Source: Anaerococcus sp. mt242 (GTDB lineage Bacteria > Bacillota > Clostridia > Tissierellales > Peptoniphilaceae). Taken from it: a stretch of DNA of 64,000 nucleotides. Position numbers and translations under genes: made by a program. Positions 26,782-34,532 of this stretch are shown piece after piece. The notes beneath the pieces were generated by a model. The model was not told the origin of the DNA. It worked only from the letters and a program-made list of their open reading frames with translations, and did no database searches. The stretch covers positions 17,687 to 81,686 of the forward strand of contig NZ_JAEUYX010000006.1 in NCBI RefSeq assembly GCF_016798225.1, read 5' to 3'. How positions within the stretch are numbered: position 1 is the stretch's first letter; the number at the start of each line of letters is the position of its first letter.

Positions 26782-27145
26782 ATTTAATATAGATGAGTAC
26801 GGAATATTTTTAGTATGGCTAGGAATTATTTTTAGCCTGCTAGCATATTTCACTCATTCGCAATTTGTGGACATTTTGGCCCTTGTAAATGTAATTTATG
26901 CAATTTTTAGATTTTTCTCTAGTAATAAGGAAAAAAGAATTGCTGAAAATAACCAATTTAAGCAAGCTTTCCTAAATCCAATTAAAAAATCTTTTAAGGG
27001 ATTTAAAAACGAAACTGTGGGAGATAAAAATTACAAATACGTTTCTTGCCCTCAATGCGGACAAAAGCTGCGTATACCAAAGAAAAAGGGGAAAATAAAA
27101 GTAAGATGTCCAAAGTGCGATACAAAGTTTGATGCTAGAAGTTGA
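26771..27145 (+). CDS. Two-helix membrane protein with C-terminal zinc ribbon
   Basis: The 124-residue protein has two hydrophobic segments (YGIFLVWLGIIFSLLAYF; FVDILALVNVIYAIFRFF), a basic stretch, and a C-terminal zinc ribbon CPQCGQKLRIPKKKGKIKVRCPKC. The zinc ribbon is of the MJ0042/DUF-type found in Firmicute envelope proteins. No function is known. GAGGA at 26761-26765 sets the ATG. The terminator stem begins inside its last codons and the stop sits in the loop. Confidence 0.75.
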   Translation: MKDRFNIDEYGIFLVWLGIIFSLLAYFTHSQFVDILALVNVIYAIFRFFSSNKEKRIAENNQFKQAFLNPIKKSFKGFKNETVGDKNYKYVSCPQCGQKLRIPKKKGKIKVRCPKCDTKFDARS

Positions 27146-27159
27146 TTCTAGCATCTTTT
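27131..27159 (+). terminator. Operon terminator overlapping the stop codon
   Basis: GATGCTAGAA (27131-27140) pairs with TTCTAGCATC (27146-27155) around GTTGA, which holds the TGA stop, followed by TTTT. Confidence 0.88.
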
Positions 27160-27178
27160 AAATTTAGCTTAGAAGTTG

Positions 27179-27184
27179 TATAAT
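27179..27184 (+). promoter_or_regulatory. -10 box of the CofE-like gene
   Basis: TATAAT 24 bases before the ATG, just after the preceding terminator. No good -35 is seen at 16-18 bases. Confidence 0.45.
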
Positions 27185-27207
27185 TTTTCTGAAAGAGAGG
27201 CTTTAAA

Positions 27208-28389
27208 ATGCAAAGAATTATTGGAACAAGATCATTGGGACTACGCGCGCCAATTATTGAAAAAGGCGATAACTTAGAAGAAATAGTTTTTGATACTGTA
27301 AAAAAAGCAAGTGAAAATCATGACATTACTATGAATGATTTAGATGTAGTATGTGTTACAGAATCTCTTGTTGCTCGTGCTCAAGGCAACTACGCTACAA
27401 TAGAGCAAATAGCAAAAGATATTAATAACAAATTTAAATCAGATGAACTAGTAGTATTATTTCCTATTTTATCAAGAAATAGATTTTCTATACTATTAAA
27501 GGCAATTGCGCTTTCTGGAAAAAAATTACATATTTGTCTTTCATATCCGCAAGATGAGGTAGGAAACTATCTAATGGATGAGATGGATTTATTTAATAGT
27601 GATATTAATCCATATCAAGATGTTTTAAATATAGACGAATTTAGGAAAATAGCTGGGGACTACAAACACACATTTACTGGTATGGACTATCCATCATTAT
27701 ATACAGAAATTGCTCCTAATTCTGAAATACATTTTCTAAATAATCCAGTAGATAGCTTAAAATTCGCTGAAGATGTTTTGGTTTGTTCAATCCACACTAG
27801 AAACATCATAAAAAGACAATTAAAAGAAGCTGGTGGAAAAAATATTCTATCACTTGATGAAATCTTAAACGAACCGGTGGATGGATCTGGATTTAACAAA
27901 GATTATGGACTATTAGGCTCAAACTTATCAACAGAAAATGAAGTCAAACTTTTCCCAAGAGATGGGGAAGAATTTGTAAAAAACTTACAAAAAAAATTGA
28001 TTGCTCATTTTAATAAACAAATCGAAGTAATGATTTATGGAGATGGAGCCTTTAAAGATCCAGTTGGTAAAATCTGGGAATTAGCTGATCCAATTGTATC
28101 ACCTGCATTTACAGATGGACTTAAGGGTACACCAAGCGAAATTAAGATAAAATATATTGCCGATAATGAGCTAGCTGATTTATCTATCGAAGAGAGAACA
28201 TCAGCAATGGTTGATAGAATTTCCAAAAAAGCAAAGGAATTGGTTGGCAAAAACGAAACTTTAGGAACAACTCCAAGACAAATAACAGATTTACTAGGCT
28301 CTTTAGCCGATCTTACATCTGGATCAGGAGATAAAGGTACACCTATTGTTTTAATACAAGGATATTTTGATAACTACTCAAATAATTAA
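27208..28389 (+). CDS. CofE-like (F420-0:glutamate ligase family) protein
   Basis: The 393-residue protein has a CofE-like core: an N-terminal GTRSLGLRAPIIEKGDNLEEIVFDTV, DLDVVCVTESLVARAQGNY (the metal/GTP loop region of CofE) and, later, MIYGDGAFKDPVGKIWELADPIVSPAFTDGL. CofE adds glutamate to F420-0 in methanogens and actinobacteria. No F420 synthesis gene is in this window, and F420 is not expected in this group, so the ligase probably acts on another acceptor. It is longer than archaeal CofE (about 250 residues), with an inserted middle part of some 130 residues. GAGAGG precedes the ATG. Confidence 0.75.
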   Translation: MQRIIGTRSLGLRAPIIEKGDNLEEIVFDTVKKASENHDITMNDLDVVCVTESLVARAQGNYATIEQIAKDINNKFKSDELVVLFPILSRNRFSILLKAIALSGKKLHICLSYPQDEVGNYLMDEMDLFNSDINPYQDVLNIDEFRKIAGDYKHTFTGMDYPSLYTEIAPNSEIHFLNNPVDSLKFAEDVLVCSIHTRNIIKRQLKEAGGKNILSLDEILNEPVDGSGFNKDYGLLGSNLSTENEVKLFPRDGEEFVKNLQKKLIAHFNKQIEVMIYGDGAFKDPVGKIWELADPIVSPAFTDGLKGTPSEIKIKYIADNELADLSIEERTSAMVDRISKKAKELVGKNETLGTTPRQITDLLGSLADLTSGSGDKGTPIVLIQGYFDNYSNN

Positions 28390-28414
28390 TTTCTATTTTT
28401 AAGGAGAAATAGCT

Positions 28415-29380
28415 GTGGCAGGATCAGATAGCCAGGAAAAGAAAGATAATAAAGCCTTTGCAACTCATTTTGTAAATGATTATTTTGAAAAAAGAGCAGA
28501 GGCTAAATACAATCACGACCCAATGGATGAACTCCAAAGATATTTAATGATGTCTTTTGCCGCCATTTTGATGGCCTTTGGGACACATTTTTTTAAATAT
28601 CCAAACTCATTTGTAATTGGTGGAGTAGAGGGGATGAGTATCATTGCTTCAACTTTTGTACCATTCACTCGACCAGAAATTACCCTTTTTATAAATGTAA
28701 GCTTGCTAATAATTGCATACTTTGTTTTGGGCAAGCACTTTACCCTAAGGACTGGTTATGTCGCAATTTTAAACTCGTTGACGGCCTTGGGTTTAGATTA
28801 TATTTTCCCAATTGCAGGTCCATTAACATCAAATAAGCTTTTGGAGTTGATATTTACCCTATTAATATCAGCCTTTGGCTCAGCAATATTATTTAATCTT
28901 GCGGCAAGTTCCGGCGGGACTGATATAATTGCAATGATTATAAAAAAATATTCTTCCCTAGAAGTAGGAAAGGCTCTATTGTGCGTAGATAGTGTATTTA
29001 CCATAGCTTCTATTTGGATTTTTAATGTAGAAATAGGTTTGCTTTCTATTTTAGGACTATTATTAAAAGGAATATTTGTGGATGTAATTATCCAGTCCTT
29101 AAATACTGACAAGTTATTTATAATTATTACTACAAAACCAGATGAAGTAGGTAAATTCATACGTGGGGAGCTCAATAGATCTGCTACAGTTATGAATGGA
29201 GTCGGACTTTATAAAGGGATTCACCGATTTGTATTCTTATCTGTGCTTTCACCAAAAGAGGCACCACTTTTTAAAAGATACATCAAGGGAGTGGATCCAT
29301 CAGCATTTATAACTATTATAAATACATCAAGAATTATTGGTAAAGGATTTTATCTAACCAGTGATTCTAACCAGTATTAA
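28415..29380 (+). CDS. YitT family membrane protein
   Basis: The 321-residue protein has five to six membrane helices in its first two thirds (DUF161; SSGGTDIIAMIIKK is the typical loop) and a C-terminal soluble DUF2179 domain (IIITTKPDEVGKFIRGELNRSATVMNGVGLYKG). YitT proteins are widespread in Firmicutes; their transported substrate is not settled. The start codon is GTG, set by AAGGAG nine bases upstream. An extra 45 polar residues precede the first helix. Confidence 0.9.
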   Translation: MAGSDSQEKKDNKAFATHFVNDYFEKRAEAKYNHDPMDELQRYLMMSFAAILMAFGTHFFKYPNSFVIGGVEGMSIIASTFVPFTRPEITLFINVSLLIIAYFVLGKHFTLRTGYVAILNSLTALGLDYIFPIAGPLTSNKLLELIFTLLISAFGSAILFNLAASSGGTDIIAMIIKKYSSLEVGKALLCVDSVFTIASIWIFNVEIGLLSILGLLLKGIFVDVIIQSLNTDKLFIIITTKPDEVGKFIRGELNRSATVMNGVGLYKGIHRFVFLSVLSPKEAPLFKRYIKGVDPSAFITIINTSRIIGKGFYLTSDSNQY

Positions 29381-29394
29381 TCATATACATTAAG

Positions 29395-29423
29395 AAAGAC
29401 GCTTTGCTATAAGGCGTCTTTTT
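29395..29423 (+). terminator. Intrinsic terminator after the YitT gene
   Basis: AAAGACGC pairs with GCGTCTTT, followed by TT and a short T tract. Confidence 0.85.
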
Positions 29424-29425
29424 GT

Positions 29426-29454
29426 TTGAAATGTGTAGAAAATAAGTGTAAAAT
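29426..29454 (+). promoter_or_regulatory. Promoter of the Lys/Glu-rich surface protein gene
   Basis: TTGAAA (29426-29431), 17 bases and TAAAAT (29449-29454). The -35 begins right after the preceding terminator. Confidence 0.65.
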
Positions 29455-29484
29455 AATAGTGAAGTACTATGGATGGAGAATGAT

Positions 29485-30543
29485 ATGAAGTCAAAAAACA
29501 AAGCTTTAATGTTTCTTTGTCTTTTAGTGGCTTTATTTTCTATCAGACCATCCTTTGCTAGTACAGATGATCAAAATCAGCCGACTAGCCCACAAACAGA
29601 TATCAAAAGCGGGGATGAGATTACCATTACAGAAGAAGAACCTATTGAAAATCAACATGAACTTCCACCTGTTAAAGCTGAAGTAATAAAGCCACAAAAA
29701 GCGGCCGGCAGAAGACCAGTGCAAAAAGAAAATGTAACAACAAAAAATAATACATCACCTAGCCTGACTGTAGACCCAAGAGCGACTGAGGTTAACGAAA
29801 GAGTAAATAAAAAATACCGAGAAGAGCAAAAGGCCAAAGAAAGTCAAAAAACAGAAACTAAAAAAGAAATAAAACCTGCAAACAAAGCAAAAACTGTAAA
29901 TAAAAAACCTAGCCCCACCAAGGCAGATGTTGAAAGAAAATCTGAAATTGATGCTTTACTAAAGGAATTAAATGAGCGAACTGAGGCTATTAAAAGTAAT
30001 CTTAAGCCTAGTAGTTCCGATACAAAAAAGCCATCAAAAGGGGCAGAAAATTACAAAAATGCTGTGGAATTAGTAGGAGAGGTAATGCTTTCAGATAAAA
30101 TTACTAAGGCTGAAAGCAAACAATTAGCAAAAACTACTAAAGAAATTGTCGAACAGTACAATAAGAAAATAGAAAATGCAGCAACTACTGAAGAAAAAGA
30201 AGCCTTAGTAAGAGAAGCAAGCCAAAAGATAAATGAAAATCTTAAAAATACATCAAAAGAAGCGTATGACACTGCTATAAACAAAGATGTATCAATCTAT
30301 GATCAAAAAAACGAAACCCTGGTATTAGAGATTGAGCCAAATGACAAAGAAGATAGCAAGGAAGGGAATAAAAACTATAAGGTTACTAAAAGTACATCGC
30401 TAGAAAAACCCCCAAAACTTGCAAATGATGATAATGAAGCTCCATTTTTTAAAATGGCACTTGGAGTTTTTGTAGTTTTAATTATTTCTCTTGCAATAGC
30501 AATTACTGTAGTATTAAAAAATCGAAACAATGTTACCAAATAA
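29485..30543 (+). CDS. Secreted, membrane-anchored Lys/Glu/Pro-rich protein
   Basis: The 352-residue protein has a signal peptide (ALMFLCLLVALFSIRPSFAS), a low-complexity Pro/Lys/Glu/Thr-rich region to about residue 150, and a mostly helical, charged part (about 150-270). It ends with one membrane helix (MALGVFVVLIISLAIAITVVL) and a short basic tail (KNRNNVTK). That layout fits a cell-surface protein held by a C-terminal helix rather than by sortase; no LPXTG motif is seen. The start at 29485 is set by GGAG at 29475-29478. No family is recognised. Confidence 0.75.
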   Translation: MKSKNKALMFLCLLVALFSIRPSFASTDDQNQPTSPQTDIKSGDEITITEEEPIENQHELPPVKAEVIKPQKAAGRRPVQKENVTTKNNTSPSLTVDPRATEVNERVNKKYREEQKAKESQKTETKKEIKPANKAKTVNKKPSPTKADVERKSEIDALLKELNERTEAIKSNLKPSSSDTKKPSKGAENYKNAVELVGEVMLSDKITKAESKQLAKTTKEIVEQYNKKIENAATTEEKEALVREASQKINENLKNTSKEAYDTAINKDVSIYDQKNETLVLEIEPNDKEDSKEGNKNYKVTKSTSLEKPPKLANDDNEAPFFKMALGVFVVLIISLAIAITVVLKNRNNVTK

Positions 30544-30565
30544 GTCCTAAGGGGGCTTATTTTTT
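30541..30565 (+). terminator. Terminator starting at the stop codon
   Basis: TAAGTCC (30541-30547, whose TAA is the stop codon) pairs with GGGCTTA (30553-30559), followed by TTTTTT. Confidence 0.7.
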
Positions 30566-30584
30566 AATTATAAGTTTATAAAAT

Positions 30585-30608
30585 AAAAAGAGGCTTAAAA
30601 AAGCCCCT
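30585..30608 (-). terminator. Terminator of the rubredoxin gene
   Basis: On the minus strand AGGGGCTT (30608-30601) pairs with AAGCCTCT (30596-30589) with one G-U pair, followed by TTTTTAT. Confidence 0.75.
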
Positions 30609-30620
30609 TGCGTTTTTGAA

Positions 30621-30779
30621 TTATTCTTGTGGTTCGAACATATCTTTGCCTACTCCACAAATTGGGCAAACCCAATCTTCTGGAAGTTGGTCAAATTCTG
30701 TACCAGCTTCGATTCCGTTATCAACATCTCCTTCAGCTGGATCATAAATGTATCCACATGCTGTACATACGTATTTCAT
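30621..30779 (-). CDS. rub: Rubredoxin
   Basis: A 52-residue protein encoded on the minus strand. It has [14 protein letters not shown] near the N-terminus and [14 protein letters not shown] near the C-terminus; the four Cys in two CxxCG knuckles bind one iron. It carries single electrons, typically to oxygen- or peroxide-reducing enzymes in anaerobes. The likely reductase is encoded at 1572-2747. AAAGGAG precedes the ATG. The length is normal for the family. Confidence 0.97.
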   Translation of the reverse strand: MKYVCTACGYIYDPAEGDVDNGIEAGTEFDQLPEDWVCPICGVGKDMFEPQE

Positions 30780-30912
30780 ACCAATGTCTCCTTTCATTGT
30801 TATTACATTTATATTATACCACTTTTAACGAATTTTAATACATTTTTTATAAAACATTCAGTTTTTTTCATAATCTTTGGGTATAAGATTATTGAAGATA
30901 AAGGAGAGAACT

Positions 30913-31305
30913 ATGGAGATTATAAGAAATCTTATACATAGTGACCTAGACTTAATAAAAGAATTTAGAGATAATATTATAGAATTTTTAAAAAAACAAG
31001 AATATGATGACGATATTATTTTTAAAATTAGACTTGTTTTAGATGAGCTTATCACAAATTCTTACAAGCATGGAAATAGAAAAAATTATGAAAAACTAAT
31101 TGATATCATCATGCTACTGGATAGGGACTATTGTATGATAAAAGTAAAAGATGAGGGCGAGGGGATAGACTACACCAAAGATCGTGATATGCTAGCAGAT
31201 CATGGTAGAGGTATCCAACTAGTTTATAATCTTTGCGAGAATATAATAGTTAAAGATAATACAATAGTAGCATTTTTACTTTTAGATACGCAAAGAGTTA
31301 GTTAA
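30913..31305 (+). CDS. RsbW-like HATPase (anti-sigma-type serine kinase)
   Basis: The 130-residue protein has the compact HATPase_c_2 fold: KIRLVLDELITNSYKHGN (N box with the metal-binding Asn), VKDEGEGID (G1 box) and HGRGIQLVYNLCENI (G2 box). RsbW and SpoIIAB use this fold to bind a sigma factor and phosphorylate an antagonist. No RsbV or sigma-B-type gene is adjacent, so its partner is unknown. AGGAG at 30902-30906 sets the start. It stands alone between two terminators. Confidence 0.88.
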   Translation: MEIIRNLIHSDLDLIKEFRDNIIEFLKKQEYDDDIIFKIRLVLDELITNSYKHGNRKNYEKLIDIIMLLDRDYCMIKVKDEGEGIDYTKDRDMLADHGRGIQLVYNLCENIIVKDNTIVAFLLLDTQRVS

Positions 31306-31341
31306 AACATCTAGATAACTTTATTAGCTAGATGTTTTTTT
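31305..31341 (+). terminator. Intrinsic terminator after the RsbW-like gene
   Basis: AAACATCTAG (31305-31314) pairs with CTAGATGTTT (31328-31337), followed by TTTT. Confidence 0.88.
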
Positions 31342-31415
31342 ATTATGTTTATTGATAATATAACCACAATCGATATAATATATTGATAGAATTTATTAGT
31401 TTGAAAGAAGGAATT

Positions 31416-33236
31416 ATGAAAAGAGAAGATGTAAGAAATGTAGCCATTATTGCCCACGTTGACCATGGTAAAACTACCCTAGTAGATGGACTTTTAAGAA
31501 GTTCAGGTACTTTTAGAGACAACCAAGAGGTCAATGAGAGAGTAATGGACTCAAATAGTATTGAAAAAGAAAGAGGAATTACAATTCTTTCTAAAAATAC
31601 TGCTATTCATTATAAAGATACAAAAATAAATATTATAGATACACCAGGCCACGCGGACTTTGGTGGAGAAGTAGAACGTGTTTTAAATATGGCTGAGTCT
31701 GTGGTTTTAGTTGTAGATAGCCACGAAGGACCTATGCCACAAACAAAATTTGTTTTAAGAAAAGCAATTGAGCTTGGCTTGCCTGCTATCATTTGTATAA
31801 ATAAAGTAGATAGACCAGACCAAAGGATTGATGAAGTAGAAGATGAAGTTCTAGATTTATTTATCTCACTTGATGCGGATGAATCTTATTTAGAAAGTCC
31901 ATTTATCTACGCATCAGCAAAAAATGGATGGGCTTCCCTTGAAAAAGCTAGTGTAAAAAATGATATGACAGACTTACTTGATACAATCATTGACTACACT
32001 CCAGCCTTTGAAGCAGATGAAAATGCTCCATTTAAAGTTTTAGTTTCTACAACTGATTACAATTCATTTTTAGGATCTATTGCTATCGGTAAGGTAGAAC
32101 AAGGTGTGATTAAGAAAAATGCAAATGCAGTAATTACAAACTACAACGAAGAAGACCGCCATGAAAGATCAAAAATTGTAACAATTTACGAATTTGATGG
32201 CCTAGATAGAGTAGAAGTAGAAGAAGCAAAATTTGGATCAATCGTAGCTCTATCAGGTATGGAAGACATATCAATTGGAGATACTATCGGTACAGAAGAA
32301 GATAGCCAGCCAATTGAGTTTACAAAAATATCTGAACCAACCCTTTCAATGACATTTTCAGTAAACGATTCACCATTTGCTGGTCGTGATGGTAAATTTG
32401 TAACCAGCCGCCACTTAAGAGAAAGGTTATTTAAAGAAAAGGAAACAGATGTTTCACTTAAGGTAGAAAATACTGACTCAACAGAAAGCTTTAAAGTTTC
32501 AGGCCGTGGAGAACTTCACTTATCAGTATTAGTTGAAAACTTAAGACGTGAAGGCTACGAATTCCAAGTTTCTAAACCAGAGGTTATGTTTAAAGAAATA
32601 GATGGCAAAAGAAATGAACCTATTGAAGTTGCAACAATTGACGTTGACCAAGAATATACAGGATCAGTTATAGAAAAACTTGGACGTAGAAAAGGTGAAC
32701 TTATCGATATGACACCAACTTCTTCAGGATATACAAGAATGACCTTTAGAATTCCAGCACGTGGACTAATTGGTTATAGAACTGAGTTTTTAACTGATAC
32801 AAAAGGAACTGGTATATTAAACTCAGAATTTGAAGAATACGCTCCATATAAAGGAGATATCGAAACTCGCCAAGACGGCTCACTAATTGCTAGTGAACAA
32901 GGAATTGCAAGAGCCTATGGACTAAATTCTGCTCAATCACGTGGACTATTATTTATCGAAGCAGGTGAAGAAGTTTACGAAGGAGAAGTAGTAGGCATGA
33001 ATGCAAAAGGCCTTGATATCGATGTAAATGTATGTAAAACTAAAAAACTTACAAATACACGTGCATCAGGATCTGATGATGCCATCGTCCTAACACCTCC
33101 AAAGAAAATGAGTGTAGAAGAAATGATGGAATTTGTAGAAGATGATGAATTAATCGAGGTAACTCCAAATACACTTAGAATTAGAAAAAGAATTCTAGAT
33201 AGCAATTTAAGATACAAATCAAAGAAAAATAAATAA
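31416..33236 (+). CDS. typA: Ribosome-associated GTPase TypA/BipA
   Basis: The 606-residue translational GTPase has G1 AHVDHGKTT (residues 13-21), switch I KERGITILSKNTAI, G3 DTPGHADFGGEVER, G4 NKVDR and G5 SAKNG. EF-G-like domains follow and the conserved C-terminal part has RIPARGLIGYRTEFLTDTKGTGI. TypA assists ribosome assembly and translation under stress. The start at 31416 is set by AAGGAA; earlier in-frame codons precede the conserved MKREDVRN start. Ten bases separate it from the next gene. Confidence 0.97.
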   Translation: MKREDVRNVAIIAHVDHGKTTLVDGLLRSSGTFRDNQEVNERVMDSNSIEKERGITILSKNTAIHYKDTKINIIDTPGHADFGGEVERVLNMAESVVLVVDSHEGPMPQTKFVLRKAIELGLPAIICINKVDRPDQRIDEVEDEVLDLFISLDADESYLESPFIYASAKNGWASLEKASVKNDMTDLLDTIIDYTPAFEADENAPFKVLVSTTDYNSFLGSIAIGKVEQGVIKKNANAVITNYNEEDRHERSKIVTIYEFDGLDRVEVEEAKFGSIVALSGMEDISIGDTIGTEEDSQPIEFTKISEPTLSMTFSVNDSPFAGRDGKFVTSRHLRERLFKEKETDVSLKVENTDSTESFKVSGRGELHLSVLVENLRREGYEFQVSKPEVMFKEIDGKRNEPIEVATIDVDQEYTGSVIEKLGRRKGELIDMTPTSSGYTRMTFRIPARGLIGYRTEFLTDTKGTGILNSEFEEYAPYKGDIETRQDGSLIASEQGIARAYGLNSAQSRGLLFIEAGEEVYEGEVVGMNAKGLDIDVNVCKTKKLTNTRASGSDDAIVLTPPKKMSVEEMMEFVEDDELIEVTPNTLRIRKRILDSNLRYKSKKNK

Positions 33237-33245
33237 GAGGTAGAT

Positions 33246-33899
33246 ATGGATAGAAGGTTTGAAAGAACACTCAGCCAAATCCTAAGTGTAGTGGTTTTGA
33301 TAGTGTTTTTAATAACTATTGTATCAGCAAATTTTAATATATGGTTAGTTAGCTACATATGGGCAGCTGGATTTATCATAGCATGGGCACTAATGCTTAT
33401 TTTTGGTGTCTATGTACTATTTCAAAAAAAATCCTATGGAATGTCAATTTTTGTAGCTATACTTACAGCCCTAGGATTTGCGATTTTAAGTGTACCAGCT
33501 ATATTAGTCTTAGCGAGATTTATCCCAGGACTTCCAGCGGGACTTACATTTAACAATCAATTTTTAAATTCAAATAGCCAATTAGTCTTATACACCGTAT
33601 TAATAGTTGTATACTTTGCTCATATTATCAATGCATCAAAATTAAAAAATAAAAATGCTCAGTATATAGAATACTCTGAAGCTAAGGAAGAAGATTTAGA
33701 TGAAAATTTAGATTTTAACAAAAATTTGCATTCGGATAGTGAAATTGAGTATAATATAACAAAAGACACTGACGAAAAGTTAGTGTTTGAAGCTGATAGC
33801 AATGAAAATTCTACTTATAACACAGAAGAAGTGATTCTTGTAGAAGATTTAACAGATGAAGATTTAGAATTTAGGAAAGATGAGGAGAACAATGGCTAA
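33246..33899 (+). CDS. Four-helix membrane protein with acidic C-terminal tail
   Basis: The 217-residue protein has four hydrophobic segments within the first 135 residues (ILSVVVLIVFLITIVSA; IWAAGFIIAWALMLIFGVYVLF; SIFVAILTALGFAILSVPAILV; LVLYTVLIVVYFAHII). A tail of about 75 residues rich in Asp and Glu follows. No family is recognised. It lies between typA and rex and overlaps rex by 8 bases, so it is probably co-translated with it. AGAGGT precedes the ATG. Confidence 0.7.
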   Translation: MDRRFERTLSQILSVVVLIVFLITIVSANFNIWLVSYIWAAGFIIAWALMLIFGVYVLFQKKSYGMSIFVAILTALGFAILSVPAILVLARFIPGLPAGLTFNNQFLNSNSQLVLYTVLIVVYFAHIINASKLKNKNAQYIEYSEAKEEDLDENLDFNKNLHSDSEIEYNITKDTDEKLVFEADSNENSTYNTEEVILVEDLTDEDLEFRKDEENNG

Positions 33900-34530
33900 A
33901 GATAACGGTGTATCATTATCGGTTATAAAAAGATTACCAAAATACTATAGATATCTAGAAAGTATAAATGATCGAGGCATAGTAAGAGTTTCATCAAAAG
34001 AATTATCAGAAATTACTGGACTAACAGCAAGTCAAATTAGACAAGACTTAAATCATTATGGTTGTTTTGGTCAGCAAGGATATGGATATAATGTCCGTGA
34101 GCTTATGGATGAGCTTTCAAAAATAATTGGTGTTGATAAAAAGTACAAAATGGTTTTAGTTGGTTTTGGTAATATCGGCCATGCTCTTTATAAATACAAA
34201 TCCTTTAAAGACTTAGGTTATCATATCGAATCTGTATTTGATCTTGAAGCAAGAGAAGCTAATGATAAGGATCCAGAAGTAATAAGCATAGACAAATTAC
34301 CAGATTACCTAAAAAACAACAAAATTGATATTGGTATTATTTCTACACCAAAAGATGCCAGTCAAGAAGTTTGCGATATCCTTTGTGATGGCGAAGTTTC
34401 AGGTATATGGAACTTCTCTCCAGTAGATATAAAGACAAAAAATGATGTTGTTTTAGAAAATGTACACCTTGATGAATCATTATTTACTCTAACCTACTTC
34501 ATCAATTCTCCACAGGACTTTAATTTTTAA
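33892..34530 (+). CDS. rex: Redox-sensing transcriptional repressor Rex
   Basis: The 212-residue protein has the N-terminal winged helix (SLSVIKRLPKYYRYL...RVSSKELSEITGLTASQIRQDL, residues 7-50) and a Rossmann domain with VLVGFGNIGHALYKY (about residues 83-97). The C-terminal domain-swapped helix ends the protein. Rex represses fermentation and reduction genes until NADH/NAD+ rises. GAGGAGA at 33882-33888 sets the start. The following ABC-F gene keeps the rex-ydiF neighbourhood also known from Bacillus. Confidence 0.96.
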   Translation: MAKDNGVSLSVIKRLPKYYRYLESINDRGIVRVSSKELSEITGLTASQIRQDLNHYGCFGQQGYGYNVRELMDELSKIIGVDKKYKMVLVGFGNIGHALYKYKSFKDLGYHIESVFDLEAREANDKDPEVISIDKLPDYLKNNKIDIGIISTPKDASQEVCDILCDGEVSGIWNFSPVDIKTKNDVVLENVHLDESLFTLTYFINSPQDFNF

Positions 34531-34532
34531 AA

